A stretch of 64,000 nucleotides of DNA from Apibacter adventoris (GCF_002964975.1 NZ_PSZM01000001.1:124001-188000); one strand, 5' to 3'. Shown: positions 19,367 through 28,968, counted from the first letter of the stretch. Numbers and translations are program-made. Notes: generated by a model not told the origin, from the sequence alone.

Positions 19367-20113
19367 ATGAAAACAAAAATCTTAATTTTATTCATATTAT
19401 GTCTTTTATTTTCAAATTGTAATGATGACAATAATACTATAGAAAATGAAACTCCTAATATTGAGAATAAACTAATAAAAAAAATTTCTATTAAATCAAT
19501 AGGTAAATATGAAAATAACTTTTCATATTTTGAATTTTTTTATACAAATGGAAAGGTATCTGAAGTTCTAGAAAATGGTACTGAAAAAAATATTTTAGAG
19601 TATGAGGGAGATAAAGTGGTAAAACTTTCCAGCTATAGTTCTGATAATTCATTACTTTCTTATGTTATTTATTCTTATGAAGGCAATAAGTTTTCCTCAC
19701 AACTCTATAATAAAAATGGACAAGCGGAAGATAAATTTGACTTTTTTATTAATAAAAATCAAGAATTATATAAAATGGTATACATGGATTGTGATGAATA
19801 TAACTATATATATAATAATGGAAATATATCCACTGAAACAATAAATGATAAAAAGAAATTAATAAGTTATGATAATAAATTTAACCCTTTTACTAATTAT
19901 AATATTTATTTTAGAATTATTTATGATGGCTATCTATATCATACCTTATCAAAAAATAACCCTATTAAAACTGAGTTATTTTGGAACAAAACTTCATCAA
20001 CTCCCAATATTAGCTTATATGAAATAGTTTATGATAAAGATAACTATCCTATAGAAGTTACTGAGAAATATAATGATGGAATTACTGAATATTATTTTGA
20101 ATATACAAAATAA
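19367..20113 (+). CDS. Hypothetical lipoprotein
   Basis: 248 residues. The N-terminus MKTKILILFILCLLFSNC is a lipoprotein signal with the lipidated cysteine at about residue 18, followed by NDDNN. An acidic run directly after the cysteine resembles the lipoprotein export signal that sends Bacteroidota lipoproteins to the cell surface. The mature part is a string of beta-rich segments with Tyr/Asn/Lys-rich repeats (FEFFYTNGKVSEVLE; YVIYSYEGNKFSSQLYNKNG). This is reminiscent of DUF4595-type or YD-like beta-hairpin repeats, but I cannot assign a family. It stands alone between two operons. Confidence 0.8.
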   Translation: MKTKILILFILCLLFSNCNDDNNTIENETPNIENKLIKKISIKSIGKYENNFSYFEFFYTNGKVSEVLENGTEKNILEYEGDKVVKLSSYSSDNSLLSYVIYSYEGNKFSSQLYNKNGQAEDKFDFFINKNQELYKMVYMDCDEYNYIYNNGNISTETINDKKKLISYDNKFNPFTNYNIYFRIIYDGYLYHTLSKNNPIKTELFWNKTSSTPNISLYEIVYDKDNYPIEVTEKYNDGITEYYFEYTK

Positions 20114-20156
20114 GCTTTGAATTTTTCTCCTCAAACAACAACTCTACTGAACAAAC

Positions 20157-20199
20157 AAAATATCAGAAGTTAAATTATAATATAACTTCTGATATTTTA
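20157..20199. terminator. Bidirectional terminator between lipoprotein and prolyl oligopeptidase
   Basis: The 16-bp arms AAAATATCAGAAGTTA and TAACTTCTGATATTTT are separated by 10 nt. They lie between two convergent genes and have A/T runs on both sides. Confidence 0.85.
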
Positions 20200-20218
20200 T
20201 ATTTAAATTAGAAAAATA

Positions 20219-22333
20219 TTATTTCAGCTCTCTGATTCCAAAATTATAAAGGGCAAAAGAAAATTTATCAGCTGTTTCTTCTATAATTAAATCAGTAGGC
20301 TTTCCTGCTCCATGCCCTGCACGGGTTTCAATACGTATTAAGACCGGATTGGAACAGTCTTGTTTTGCCTGCAATTCGGCTGCAAATTTATAGGAATGTG
20401 AGGGCACTACTCTGTCATCGTGATCTCCAGTAGTTATTAAGGTTGCAGGATAGCATGTTCCTTTCTTTACATTATGCACCGGAGAATAAGATTTCAAATA
20501 TTCAAACATTTCTTTATTGTCGTCTGCTGTTCCATAATCATATGCCCAACCTGCTCCGGCAGTAAAGGTATGATAACGTAACATATCTAATACCCCAACG
20601 GCCGGCAAAGCTACCTTAGCAAGATCCGGACGAATAGTCATGACTGCTCCGACTAATAATCCTCCATTGGAACCACCTGACAAAGCCATATATCCTGATG
20701 ATGTATAATTATTGGATATAAGATACTCTCCTGCAGCTATAAAGTCTTCAAATACATTTTTCTTATTCAGTTGTGTGCCTGCATCATGCCATTTTCTGCC
20801 ATATTCTCCACCTCCTCTCAAATTAGCTACTGCATATATACCTCCGTTTAACAACCATATCGCATTGGAAACGGAAAAAGTTGGGAGTAAGCTTATTTCA
20901 AAGCCACCATAGCCATATAATATGGTTGGATTTTTTCCATCTAATTTCAACCCTTTTTTGTAAGTGATGGTCATAGGAATTTTTGTTCCGTCTTTAGAAG
21001 TATAAAAAACCTGTTTACTTTCAAAATCTTTAGGGTTAAAGTTAATTATTGGTTTTCTGTAAAGTTCTGATTTCCCTGTTTCCGTGTTGAGTTTAAAAAT
21101 AGTGGACGGATATATATAGCTGGTAAACGAGTAATAAATTTCTTTTTGATTATTTTTTCCTGAAAAGCCGGTCGCCTGGCCTAATCCCGGTAATTGAATA
21201 GTACGAAGTATTTTACCACTCAGATCATACTGTTTTACTTCGGTGTGTACATCTACAATATATTTCGCAAATAAAGTTTTATTAGCCGTTGTTACTTGCA
21301 ATACAGAATTTATTTCCGGAATTACGATTTTTAAATCAAGAATTTTATTGCCAATATGTGATGAATGTAATTTTACTAATTTTTGATTAGGAGCATCTTG
21401 ATTTGTTTGTATATATATCCAGTCTCCTTCTGTAGTTACTACATTATAAGTGTTGGAAAACCCGGTTATAACAGGTATTATCTTATTGAAATTTTTGAAA
21501 TCCTGAATATATAGTTCATTCCCTGATGTAGAATTTGCGGCTGTAATTACTAGATATCTTTGATCTTCTGTAATGGTTGCACTAATGTATCTTCTTGGAA
21601 TTTCATTTCCACCAAAAATAATTTTATCTTGAAACTGTGATTCTCTTATATCATGAAAATAAAGTTTATGATGCTCTGTTTTCCCCGATAGTGAACTTCC
21701 TTCTTTGGGCTTATCATAACTGGAATAATAAAAACCCTCATTAGCTTTCCATGCTATATTAGAAAATTTTACATCACTTAATGTCTCTCCTATTTGCTTT
21801 TTTGTCCTGGTATCCCATACAACAACCTTCCTCCAGTCTGATCCTCCTTCTGAAACCTGATATGCTACAAGACTTCCATCTTTACTAAAAGATATTTCAC
21901 CTAATGAAGATGTTCCGTCTTCAGAAAATTTATTCGGATCTAAAAATATTTCTTCAGGTCCTCCCTTGGTTAATTTTCTATATAAAACAGATTGTGACTG
22001 TAATCCATTATTTCTGAAATAGTAAGTATAGTCTCCACTTTCAAAAGGAGCCGAAACTCTTTCATAGTTCCAAAGCTTTGTAAGTTGATCTCTTAGCTGA
22101 CTTTTATATGGGATTTTATTTAAATATTCAAAAGTTACGGTATTCTGTTCTTTTACCCATTTCTGGGTTTTGGGGGATTGATCATCTTCCAACCACTTAT
22201 AAGGGGAAGGTATTTTTTCTCCAAAATACTCATCTGTTATATTTTGTTTTTCTGTTTCAGGGTATTTCATATTTTGTGCATTTATTAAAAATGTTGAAAC
22301 CAAACCTATGGTTATAAATTTTGCATTTATCAT
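20219..22333 (-). CDS. Prolyl oligopeptidase family serine protease (S9A)
   Basis: 704 residues. It cleaves short peptides after proline in the classic family. An N-terminal signal peptide (MINAKFITIGLVSTFLINAQ) suggests periplasmic location. It is followed by the S9 N-terminal region (YPETEKQNITDEYFGEKIPS) and a seven-bladed propeller (about 75-410). The C-terminal hydrolase has the nucleophile in SGGSNGGLL (Ser555), the acid in GDHDDRV (Asp639 or Asp640) and the base in RAGHGAG (His674). These positions nearly match the mammalian enzyme. It is monocistronic, between two terminators. Confidence 0.95.
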   Translation of the reverse strand: MINAKFITIGLVSTFLINAQNMKYPETEKQNITDEYFGEKIPSPYKWLEDDQSPKTQKWVKEQNTVTFEYLNKIPYKSQLRDQLTKLWNYERVSAPFESGDYTYYFRNNGLQSQSVLYRKLTKGGPEEIFLDPNKFSEDGTSSLGEISFSKDGSLVAYQVSEGGSDWRKVVVWDTRTKKQIGETLSDVKFSNIAWKANEGFYYSSYDKPKEGSSLSGKTEHHKLYFHDIRESQFQDKIIFGGNEIPRRYISATITEDQRYLVITAANSTSGNELYIQDFKNFNKIIPVITGFSNTYNVVTTEGDWIYIQTNQDAPNQKLVKLHSSHIGNKILDLKIVIPEINSVLQVTTANKTLFAKYIVDVHTEVKQYDLSGKILRTIQLPGLGQATGFSGKNNQKEIYYSFTSYIYPSTIFKLNTETGKSELYRKPIINFNPKDFESKQVFYTSKDGTKIPMTITYKKGLKLDGKNPTILYGYGGFEISLLPTFSVSNAIWLLNGGIYAVANLRGGGEYGRKWHDAGTQLNKKNVFEDFIAAGEYLISNNYTSSGYMALSGGSNGGLLVGAVMTIRPDLAKVALPAVGVLDMLRYHTFTAGAGWAYDYGTADDNKEMFEYLKSYSPVHNVKKGTCYPATLITTGDHDDRVVPSHSYKFAAELQAKQDCSNPVLIRIETRAGHGAGKPTDLIIEETADKFSFALYNFGIRELK

Positions 22334-22364
22334 AAATTGTTTTTTTATAAAGTATAAATTTACA

Positions 22365-22396
22365 AAAAGCCTTTAATTAAGTAATTAAAGGCTTTT
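22365..22396 (-). terminator. Terminator of the PfkB kinase gene
   Basis: The 15-bp arms (AAAAGCCTTTAATTA and TAATTAAAGGCTTTT) have a 2-nt spacer. On the minus strand a T5 run follows. It lies between the kinase stop and the prolyl oligopeptidase start. Confidence 0.85.
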
Positions 22397-22418
22397 CTCA
22401 TAATTTTTTCTATATTTT

Positions 22419-23339
22419 TTAAATTATATAATTATATTCTGTTAAATTTTTAAATTCTTCTAATCTTGATTTATATTCTTGTGAGGTTAATTCCTGTAAT
22501 TTTTCTGTACCAAATTTTTCTACAGTAAATGAGGCTAAGGCACTTCCTACTATTATGGCTTTTTTTAATCCTTCAAAAGAAAGATCTCCTGTTTGAGTTA
22601 AATAACCTGCGAAACCTCCGGCAAAAGTATCCCCTGCTCCTGTTGGATCAAAAACATCTTCTAAAGGTAAAGCCGGGGCAAAAAATACTTGTTTTTTATT
22701 AAATAATAATGCTCCGTGTTCTCCTTTTTTAATAACTACTACTTCAGGACCCATCTCTTGAATTTTTTGTGCTGCTTTAACTAAACTAAACTCTCCAGAT
22801 AACTGACGAGCTTCTGCATCATTTATAGTAATTACATCTACTTTTGATATTACTTGCATTAAAAGATCCCAGGTAGAATTCATCCAAAAATCCATAGTAT
22901 CTAGAATAGTCAGTTCAGGTTTTTTTTTCATTTGATTTAATACAGATAACTGAACTGCCGGATGTAAATTTCCTAGCATAAGAATTTCGGAATCTTTTTG
23001 GCTTTCAGGAATTACAGGGTCGAAGTTTTCCAGAACATTGAGTTCTGTTGCCAATGAATCTCTATTATTCATATCTATATGATATTTTCCTGCCCAAAAA
23101 AATGTTTTACCCTCTTTTATCTCTTTTATTCCTTCAATACCTATTTTATTTTTTTGAAAAACCTCTATATATTCTTGAGGAAAATCTCCTCCTATTACAG
23201 AAACAATATTAACCTGAGCTCCTAATTTTGAAGCTGCTAATCCTATATAAGTAGCTGCTCCTCCTAAAATTTTATCTGTTTTACCAAATGGTGTCTCTAT
23301 TGCATCAAAAGCAACTGTGCCGACAGTCAACAATTTCAT
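22419..23339 (-). CDS. PfkB-family carbohydrate/nucleoside kinase
   Basis: 306 residues of the ribokinase/PfkB fold, phosphorylating a sugar or nucleoside with ATP. The N-terminus GTVAFDAIETPFGKTDKILG and the GGAATYIGLAASKLGA substrate lid are followed by the catalytic signature DPTGAGDTFAGGFAGYL, with catalytic Asp237 and the anion hole formed by GAGD. The exact substrate cannot be read from sequence; relatives are annotated as adenosine/ribokinase-like. It is monocistronic with its own -7 element and terminator. Confidence 0.9.
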   Translation of the reverse strand: MKLLTVGTVAFDAIETPFGKTDKILGGAATYIGLAASKLGAQVNIVSVIGGDFPQEYIEVFQKNKIGIEGIKEIKEGKTFFWAGKYHIDMNNRDSLATELNVLENFDPVIPESQKDSEILMLGNLHPAVQLSVLNQMKKKPELTILDTMDFWMNSTWDLLMQVISKVDVITINDAEARQLSGEFSLVKAAQKIQEMGPEVVVIKKGEHGALLFNKKQVFFAPALPLEDVFDPTGAGDTFAGGFAGYLTQTGDLSFEGLKKAIIVGSALASFTVEKFGTEKLQELTSQEYKSRLEEFKNLTEYNYII

Positions 23340-23653
23340 AATTATTATCTTTAAAACAAAAACAGTTGCAAATATAGGCGTAATTGAAAGATGTAAAAAA
23401 GAATTTTTATATAAAATTCATTTTTTATTGAAGATTTTTTTATAAATTAAATCTATGCCATTAACAATATAAACTTAAAATTATTCTAAAAAATTAATTT
23501 TGGATAATCAAATTTTCAATTTTTTATAAAATCTTGTATTCTTAATTTACTATTAAGAAGCTTTTATTAGATTATTTGTTTTTATAATTAATTTATTGAA
23601 GTTATTTATTATTAAATATTTGAATATATAAAAACTATTGGCAAATAATAAAA
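23340..23653. other. Gene-free AT-rich spacer with PfkB promoter element
   Basis: 314 bp with no convincing ORF. The minus strand reads TATATTTG at 23369-23376, 30 bp before the kinase start: a plausible -7 element. The rest is low-complexity A/T with no hairpin that I could support. Confidence 0.6.
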
Positions 23654-24583
23654 TTAGGATTTATCCTTGTTTGTATTTTTAAAGGCATATGTAAATCCAA
23701 TTCCTAAAGTTTGTTTAATTTGCATTTTTTTTAGCTGATCATGATCATATAGCGCATTAAATGAAAGAATCGCTGAAACGTAATCATTTACTTTCATGTC
23801 AAAAATGGTATTAAAATTCATATCGATTCTTTCTGTATGGGAAAGATAATTGGTAAAGAAGTTTAAATCACTTTTCCAGGTTATATTTTTCATAATCTCC
23901 AATTCGTATTTAATTCCTATATAAGCACCTAATTCCAAATATTCAGAATCTCCATCATTACGCAAACCAAAATTTCCTTTTTTCTGTAATTTTTTATCTA
24001 AAACAAAGGTAGTTTTAGAGGTTATAGGATATAATGATAACTGAAATTTACCTTGAGGTTTATATTCAAAACCAACACCTAAAGTAAAATAGCCCGGAGC
24101 CATAAATGCAGACCTTCGGTCTTTAGGTGTGTAATTGGGGTAAGTATTATAATCATACCCATTGGCTATTTGAGTCTGTAAAGACATAGCTATACTTCCA
24201 TACCAATGGTTACTAATCTCATTTCCATAGGTAGATGATATAAAAACATTATCATCTGTTTTTTTCGGTTTCTCACCTTCATTACTTAATTGCCCATAAG
24301 CTATACTAACTTTATTATTCCAAATATGCTTCCCTTTTTTGTAATTAAATTCATAATTAGTTTTTACATTCACCCCAAAAGAATTTGTTCCACCTGCTAC
24401 CCAATTTGAAAAAGCATTTTGAGATAATGACAATGAATTTCTCCCTAAAACCTCCCAATTACTTATTTTTTTTGCTGAAAGTGTATCTTTTATTTCTGTA
24501 GAGGGTTTGTCTACTTTTTCTTGAGAAAAGAGAATTAAAAAATTAAACAAAAATAGATATAAAAAAACTATTTTTCTTGCCAT
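23654..24583 (-). CDS. DUF3078 family secreted protein
   Basis: 309 residues with an N-terminal signal peptide (MARKIVFLYLFLFNFLILFS). The mature protein starts with a short polar linker, then WEVLGRNSLSLSQNAFSNWV, the conserved start of DUF3078, followed by AGGTNSFGVN. The remainder is alternating aromatic beta-strands ending GIGFTYAFKN, consistent with an outer-membrane beta-barrel of about 12 strands. Function is unknown in the family. It follows a 70-bp gap after the DUF4254 gene start region and is probably transcribed alone. Confidence 0.85.
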   Translation of the reverse strand: MARKIVFLYLFLFNFLILFSQEKVDKPSTEIKDTLSAKKISNWEVLGRNSLSLSQNAFSNWVAGGTNSFGVNVKTNYEFNYKKGKHIWNNKVSIAYGQLSNEGEKPKKTDDNVFISSTYGNEISNHWYGSIAMSLQTQIANGYDYNTYPNYTPKDRRSAFMAPGYFTLGVGFEYKPQGKFQLSLYPITSKTTFVLDKKLQKKGNFGLRNDGDSEYLELGAYIGIKYELEIMKNITWKSDLNFFTNYLSHTERIDMNFNTIFDMKVNDYVSAILSFNALYDHDQLKKMQIKQTLGIGFTYAFKNTNKDKS

Positions 24584-24659
24584 TTTGATATAAAGTTAAT
24601 GAGTAGGAATTTACAATATATTATATTATCTAAACACACCTTTTGAAATTAAATCCTAT

Positions 24660-25265
24660 TTATTTATTATTATATAAAACCGGATTTAATTCTTTATCAT
24701 TATACATTTTCATTTGTTTATAAACCTTCATAAATTTATTACCTGATTGGTAATCTTGCAATAATTCTTCTATCGCGGTAGAAAGGTCTTTGTGTTGGTC
24801 TAATAAAATTTTTAATTTAGCCCTACATTTTTCTTGATGTTCAATTGAACTATCTTTTCTGTCAACTTCTATTTGCATATGATAAATTTTTAATGCTAAA
24901 ATAGAGAGTCTATCAATAGCCCAAGCAGGACTTTCTGTATTTATCTTTGCATCAGGCCTTATTTTAACTTCTTTATATTTATTTAAAAACCAACTATCTA
25001 AATTTTCAACCCTATCTGTTCTTTCTTGATTAGATTTATCGATCCATCTTTTTAATTTTAAAGCTTCTGCCGGATCTATATTTTCATCTCTGATTATATC
25101 TTCTAAATGCCATTGTACAGTGTCTATCCAATTTTTTAAATAAAGAAGATGCTCTATTTCACCTTTAGGATAGGGATTATTTATAGATTGAAAAATATTA
25201 TCTTGAATATGATAATCTTGAATACTTTGATTAAAAATTTCCCAAGCTTTTTCTGTAAATTTCAT
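24660..25265 (-). CDS. DUF4254 domain protein
   Basis: 201 residues, all-helical and cytoplasmic, without signal peptide. Segments such as YPKGEIEHLLYLKNWIDTVQ, WHLEDIIRDENIDP and INTESPAWAIDRLSILALKI are the hallmark of DUF4254, found next to LPS or envelope genes in Bacteroidota. Function is unknown. It is 34 bp after tatA on the same strand and probably co-transcribed. Confidence 0.88.
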   Translation of the reverse strand: MKFTEKAWEIFNQSIQDYHIQDNIFQSINNPYPKGEIEHLLYLKNWIDTVQWHLEDIIRDENIDPAEALKLKRWIDKSNQERTDRVENLDSWFLNKYKEVKIRPDAKINTESPAWAIDRLSILALKIYHMQIEVDRKDSSIEHQEKCRAKLKILLDQHKDLSTAIEELLQDYQSGNKFMKVYKQMKMYNDKELNPVLYNNK

Positions 25266-25299
25266 TAATGATAATTTAGTAATAAATTAAAAGTAGTTT

Positions 25300-25488
25300 T
25301 TATTCTTCTTTATTAGATGAGGATTGGGAAGAATTATCTTTTTTATCTTCAGATTTAGTAGCATCTTTAAATTCCCTTAATCCCGTTCCTAATCCTTTCA
25401 TTAATTCCGGAATTTTTTTTCCTCCAAACAATAATAAAACCACTACTAAAATGATTACTATTGACATTGGATGCTCAAATAACCTCAT
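25300..25488 (-). CDS. tatA: Twin-arginine translocase subunit TatA/TatE
   Basis: 62 residues. One transmembrane helix (about 8-23, [18 protein letters not shown]) with the FGG hinge is followed by the amphipathic helix [18 protein letters not shown] and a charged tail. It forms the pore of the Tat system that exports folded proteins. The ATG at 25488 has a purine-rich AAAGAGGAAT just upstream, better placed than the internal Met8. tatC is not in the window. Confidence 0.93.
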   Translation of the reverse strand: MRLFEHPMSIVIILVVVLLLFGGKKIPELMKGLGTGLREFKDATKSEDKKDNSSQSSSNKEE

Positions 25489-25513
25489 ATTCCTCTTTTT
25501 TTAATATTGACAT

Positions 25514-25521
25514 CAAAGATA
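25514..25521 (-). promoter_or_regulatory. Probable -7 element of tatA promoter
   Basis: The minus strand reads TATCTTTG 25 bp upstream of the tatA ATG. No TTG box is present at 19 bp. It suggests tatA-DUF4254 can be transcribed apart from the upstream EnvC-like gene. Confidence 0.4.
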
Positions 25522-25564
25522 ATAATAATTCTTTTAATGAATTCATTCTGAATTTATTATTTTT

Positions 25565-27103
25565 TTACATTCCTGAAATCCAATTAGATGGATTTTGAGG
25601 AACTGTACCTTTCCATACCTGAAAGCCTAAAAGAGTGTTATTACTATCATCTGTATAAATTTTCCCTAAAGCTTGACCTGTTTTTATTTTATCTCCTTCT
25701 GAGACAATAACCGTAGAAAGATTTGCATATAAAGTAAAGTAGTTCCCATGACTTATCAATACAGCTTTCCCCCCTCCCGGAATTATCATAATTTTACTTA
25801 CCGAACCATTGAATACTGCTTTTGCCAAGCTACCTGAAGAAGCTGCGATTTCTACGCCTTGATGTTCAACTGTAATATTAGGGACTACGGGGTGTGGAGT
25901 TTTCCCAAAATGCGAGACAACAGTACCATTTACTGGCCAAGGTAATGAATTTTTATTGGCTTCAAAAGATTTAGATAAGGTTTCTGATGGTGATATCGGG
26001 GAAGAAGTGGCTCCTATTGATTTCCTTTTTTCAACTGCTTTTGCTTCTGCAACATCTGCTTCAGAGGTTTTTTTGGCTAATATTTTCTCTGCTGCTCTTT
26101 TTTCAGCAACTGCCCTTTCTGCTAATTTTCTGGATTCTTCGGCTTTTTTGGCTGCAATTTTATCATTTTCTTCCTTTTCTGCAGCTTTTTTGGCTGCAAG
26201 AGCATTTTTGGCTGCAATCTCTGCAGCTTTCGCTTTTTCTGCGGCAAGTCTTTCAGCTGCCAATTGATCTTCTCTTGCTTTTTTAGCTTTCTCTTCCTCT
26301 ATGGTTTTTTTTCTTAATCGTTCTGCTTCTTCTGCTCTTCTTTTTGCTTCAGCTTCTTTCGCTTTAGTTAATCTTATTTCTTCAGCAATTATTGCTTGTA
26401 CCTGACGTTCCAATGCCTGTCTTTGTAGTTGCTTTTCTTTTATTTTAGCAATCATATCGCCTTGTTGTTTAATATACTGTGCAACTACTACTTCTTTTTC
26501 TTTTTTCTCTATATCTAATTGATTTACTTGTACTTGCTGTTGAGAAAGAACCATCAATTTTTCTTTTTTAGCCTTTTCTCTGGAATCTATAGTTTTTAAA
26601 ATAGCAGCTTGTTTTTCATTAATTTCTGCTACTTTTTCATCCTGATATTCGGAATATTTTTGTAAATATTTAATTCGTCGAAACGCCTGCGATATATTTT
26701 TGGATGAAAGTATAAATAGTATTTTATTTTGTATAGATTTATTTTTATAAGATCGAATTAAAACCTCTGCATAATTTTCACGTAATTCTGACAAATCTCT
26801 ACGTAGTTTATTTATTTCTAACTGATTTAAATATATTTCATCTTCTAAAATGCGAGTTTCTTTTTTACCTGTTAAAATTAAAGCTGTTCGTGCCTCTAAT
26901 TTTTTTGTAAGATTAGCTATATAAAGTATAGATGTTTTAGACTCGTTTTTACTAGCTGCTAAAGCTTTATTAAGATCTGAAATTTCCTGTTTTAGTTGTG
27001 CACTTTGTTTCTGTAATAGTTCTTTCCGATTTGGCTGTTGGCTAAATACTAAAAGTGTAATAAAAAATAAACAAAAAGCGTATACTATTTTCTTTTTCTC
27101 CAT
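25565..27103 (-). CDS. EnvC-like murein hydrolase activator (degenerate M23/LytM)
   Basis: 512 residues. The signal peptide (about 1-22) is followed by a long coiled coil (about 25-250) and an Ala/Lys/Glu-rich low-complexity segment (about 250-345). The C-terminal LytM (M23) domain (about 385-512) contains FGKTPHPVVPNITVEHQGVE and GSVSKIMIIPGGGKAVLISH. Active M23 enzymes bind zinc with HxxxD and HxH. Here the first site reads HQGVE and the final LHFEIW-type strand reads LLGFQVWKG, so zinc ligands are lost. That resembles EnvC, which activates amidases during division rather than cutting peptidoglycan itself. Its ATG overlaps the stop of the DUF4292 gene by one base, so translation is probably coupled. 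Confidence 0.9.
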   Translation of the reverse strand: MEKKKIVYAFCLFFITLLVFSQQPNRKELLQKQSAQLKQEISDLNKALAASKNESKTSILYIANLTKKLEARTALILTGKKETRILEDEIYLNQLEINKLRRDLSELRENYAEVLIRSYKNKSIQNKILFILSSKNISQAFRRIKYLQKYSEYQDEKVAEINEKQAAILKTIDSREKAKKEKLMVLSQQQVQVNQLDIEKKEKEVVVAQYIKQQGDMIAKIKEKQLQRQALERQVQAIIAEEIRLTKAKEAEAKRRAEEAERLRKKTIEEEKAKKAREDQLAAERLAAEKAKAAEIAAKNALAAKKAAEKEENDKIAAKKAEESRKLAERAVAEKRAAEKILAKKTSEADVAEAKAVEKRKSIGATSSPISPSETLSKSFEANKNSLPWPVNGTVVSHFGKTPHPVVPNITVEHQGVEIAASSGSLAKAVFNGSVSKIMIIPGGGKAVLISHGNYFTLYANLSTVIVSEGDKIKTGQALGKIYTDDSNNTLLGFQVWKGTVPQNPSNWISGM

Positions 27104-27897
27104 TAGTTAATTTTTCTTTGAACATATCCTTTAGGGATTTCAAACGGTGTATCCATTTTTATTGATTCAAATTTATTATAATCTAAAGAAATTTTAGTCT
27201 CTTTTTTGTCTTTTATGAAAATTTTAATATTTTTTGGTAAAATTGTGTTTTCAAAATTCACATAATCTCCATAATTGAGTTTTAATAAGGATTGTGAATT
27301 TTTATCTTCTAAAATTACTTCTTTTAAATTAAAATTGGAATCATATGTAATTTGAATTGCAAAACTCCTTGCTTCGCCGTCTTTCCCTATTTTAATGGGT
27401 TTAGAAGAAGTTAATATATAATTGTTGTTATTTATAGAAAAATCATATTCCCTTGTATTTACAGGAAAAAATAATTTACCTAATAATAAATTTTCTATAT
27501 TCTGATAATCAATAAAATTGATTTTTAACAAATTTTTAACGTAATCAAAATCTGAATCAATATAAGTCTTGTTTATTCGCTCATACATTTTAAAACCTGA
27601 AGGTTTGATGCTTGCTCTGGCTAAAGGTAATAAAAGTGACGCATTTGCCCAGATTTGCTCATTTTTTTCAAAATATAAAGTTAAGTTTATTGCCGGATAG
27701 CTATTTCCTGATTCGATATCTGCACTTGCTTTTATTTTTAAATTTGTAAAATTTAAGGGCACTGCAATATTTTTGAATAATTTTTCTTCATCTAAATTTT
27801 CAAATTTTATATCTTTTCCTTTTATAACCGCATTTTTTTGTGTATGACAGGACACCAATGCTAAGGTAATGACTAGTATAAAAACTAATTTCTTCAC
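27103..27897 (-). CDS. DUF4292 lipoprotein
   Basis: 264 residues. The lipobox LALVSC (Cys about 17) is followed by HTQKN. The rest is beta-rich with DUF4292 features: LNFTNLKIKASADIESG near residue 50, and IWANASLLLPLARASIKPSG. DUF4292 has a LolA/LolB-like fold in some predictions and is conserved next to the M23 gene in flavobacteria. A role in envelope lipoprotein handling is inference. The stop codon is shared with the M23 start (overlap of one base), and the nucleotidyltransferase ends 6 bp upstream. Confidence 0.85.
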   Translation of the reverse strand: MKKLVFILVITLALVSCHTQKNAVIKGKDIKFENLDEEKLFKNIAVPLNFTNLKIKASADIESGNSYPAINLTLYFEKNEQIWANASLLLPLARASIKPSGFKMYERINKTYIDSDFDYVKNLLKINFIDYQNIENLLLGKLFFPVNTREYDFSINNNNYILTSSKPIKIGKDGEARSFAIQITYDSNFNLKEVILEDKNSQSLLKLNYGDYVNFENTILPKNIKIFIKDKKETKISLDYNKFESIKMDTPFEIPKGYVQRKIN

Positions 27898-27903
27898 GTT
27901 TTT

Positions 27904-28920
27904 CTATTTTGATTGAAAATCCATAACACTATAATCCCCTAAACTCAAAGCGCTGGATACTCCAAAATATTTAGAAGAATTCCCAATCATTGAATTGTTA
28001 AGATTTCCATATCGAATATATGTATTTTCCTGTATTAATGAATTTTCTATATTACTATTATTAATTTTAGTACCATTTCCTAAAGACACATTGGGCCCTA
28101 TTTTGGAATTTACAATTTTAACATTTTCACCTATGAAACATGGAGGTATGATAAGGCTATTTATAATTTCAGCATTATCCGGATATATAGAAACTTCTTG
28201 TTTTTCATATTCTAAAATTTTAGAATTAGTTTCTACGGTTGCATTTTTATTTCCGCAATCCATCCAATCATCTACTTTTCCTAAAGTAAATTTAGCTCCT
28301 TTTTCTCTTAAATTATCTAAAGCATCGGTAAGTTGATATTCATTTCCTGTTCTTATATTATGATTGATTAGGTGGTCTACTTCAGACATTAATTTTTCTG
28401 CTTCTTTAAAATAATAAATACCGATTATAGCTAAATCTGAAACAAAGTTTTGTGGTTTCTCTACAATTCCTTCAATAATTCCATAAGCATCTAATTTCAC
28501 CACTCCAAAAGCGCTTGGATCTTCAACTTTTTTTACCCATATTACTCCATCAGAGTGTTTGTCTAATTGGAAATCAGCTTTAAATAAAGTATCCGCAAAA
28601 GCAATAATTACAGGTCCGGACATACTTTCTTTGGCACAATAAATAGCATGTGCTGTTCCTAAGGGTTCTAATTGATAATATATGGAGGCTTTAGTTCCTA
28701 ATTTATCTGCAATAGACATTAATTTTTTTTCAATTTCGGGACCAAAATCTCCTATTATAAATGCTATTTCATCAATTTTTTCATCGACTACTTTTACAAT
28801 ATCTTCTACTAATCTTTGAACTATAGGCTTTCCTGCAATAGGAATCAAAGGTTTGGGAACGGTTAAGGTATGGGGCCTTAAACGAGACCCTTTTCCTGCC
28901 ATAGGAATAATAATTCTCAT
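27904..28920 (-). CDS. Sugar-phosphate nucleotidyltransferase
   Basis: 338 residues. The N-terminal Rossmann-type domain has PMAGKGSRLRPHTLTVPKPL (about 6-25), the nucleotide-binding loop with catalytic Arg and Lys. FGVVKLDAYGIIEGIVEKPQ follows in the substrate site, then DWMDCGN. The C-terminus is a left-handed beta-helix with hexapeptide-like repeats (about 250-330). This is the RmlA/GlmU-like class that makes NDP-sugars. The exact sugar is not readable. It lies in the conserved run dut - nucleotidyltransferase - DUF4292 - M23. Confidence 0.9.
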   Translation of the reverse strand: MRIIIPMAGKGSRLRPHTLTVPKPLIPIAGKPIVQRLVEDIVKVVDEKIDEIAFIIGDFGPEIEKKLMSIADKLGTKASIYYQLEPLGTAHAIYCAKESMSGPVIIAFADTLFKADFQLDKHSDGVIWVKKVEDPSAFGVVKLDAYGIIEGIVEKPQNFVSDLAIIGIYYFKEAEKLMSEVDHLINHNIRTGNEYQLTDALDNLREKGAKFTLGKVDDWMDCGNKNATVETNSKILEYEKQEVSIYPDNAEIINSLIIPPCFIGENVKIVNSKIGPNVSLGNGTKINNSNIENSLIQENTYIRYGNLNNSMIGNSSKYFGVSSALSLGDYSVMDFQSK

Positions 28921-28968
28921 ATTCTGTTTATTAAAAAGATTTACTTATATATATATTTTAATTATTTA

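Noticed and set aside
25956-26286. Two open frames antisense to the Ala/Lys-rich segment of the EnvC-like gene
   Set aside because: They are shadows caused by the biased codons of the low-complexity region.
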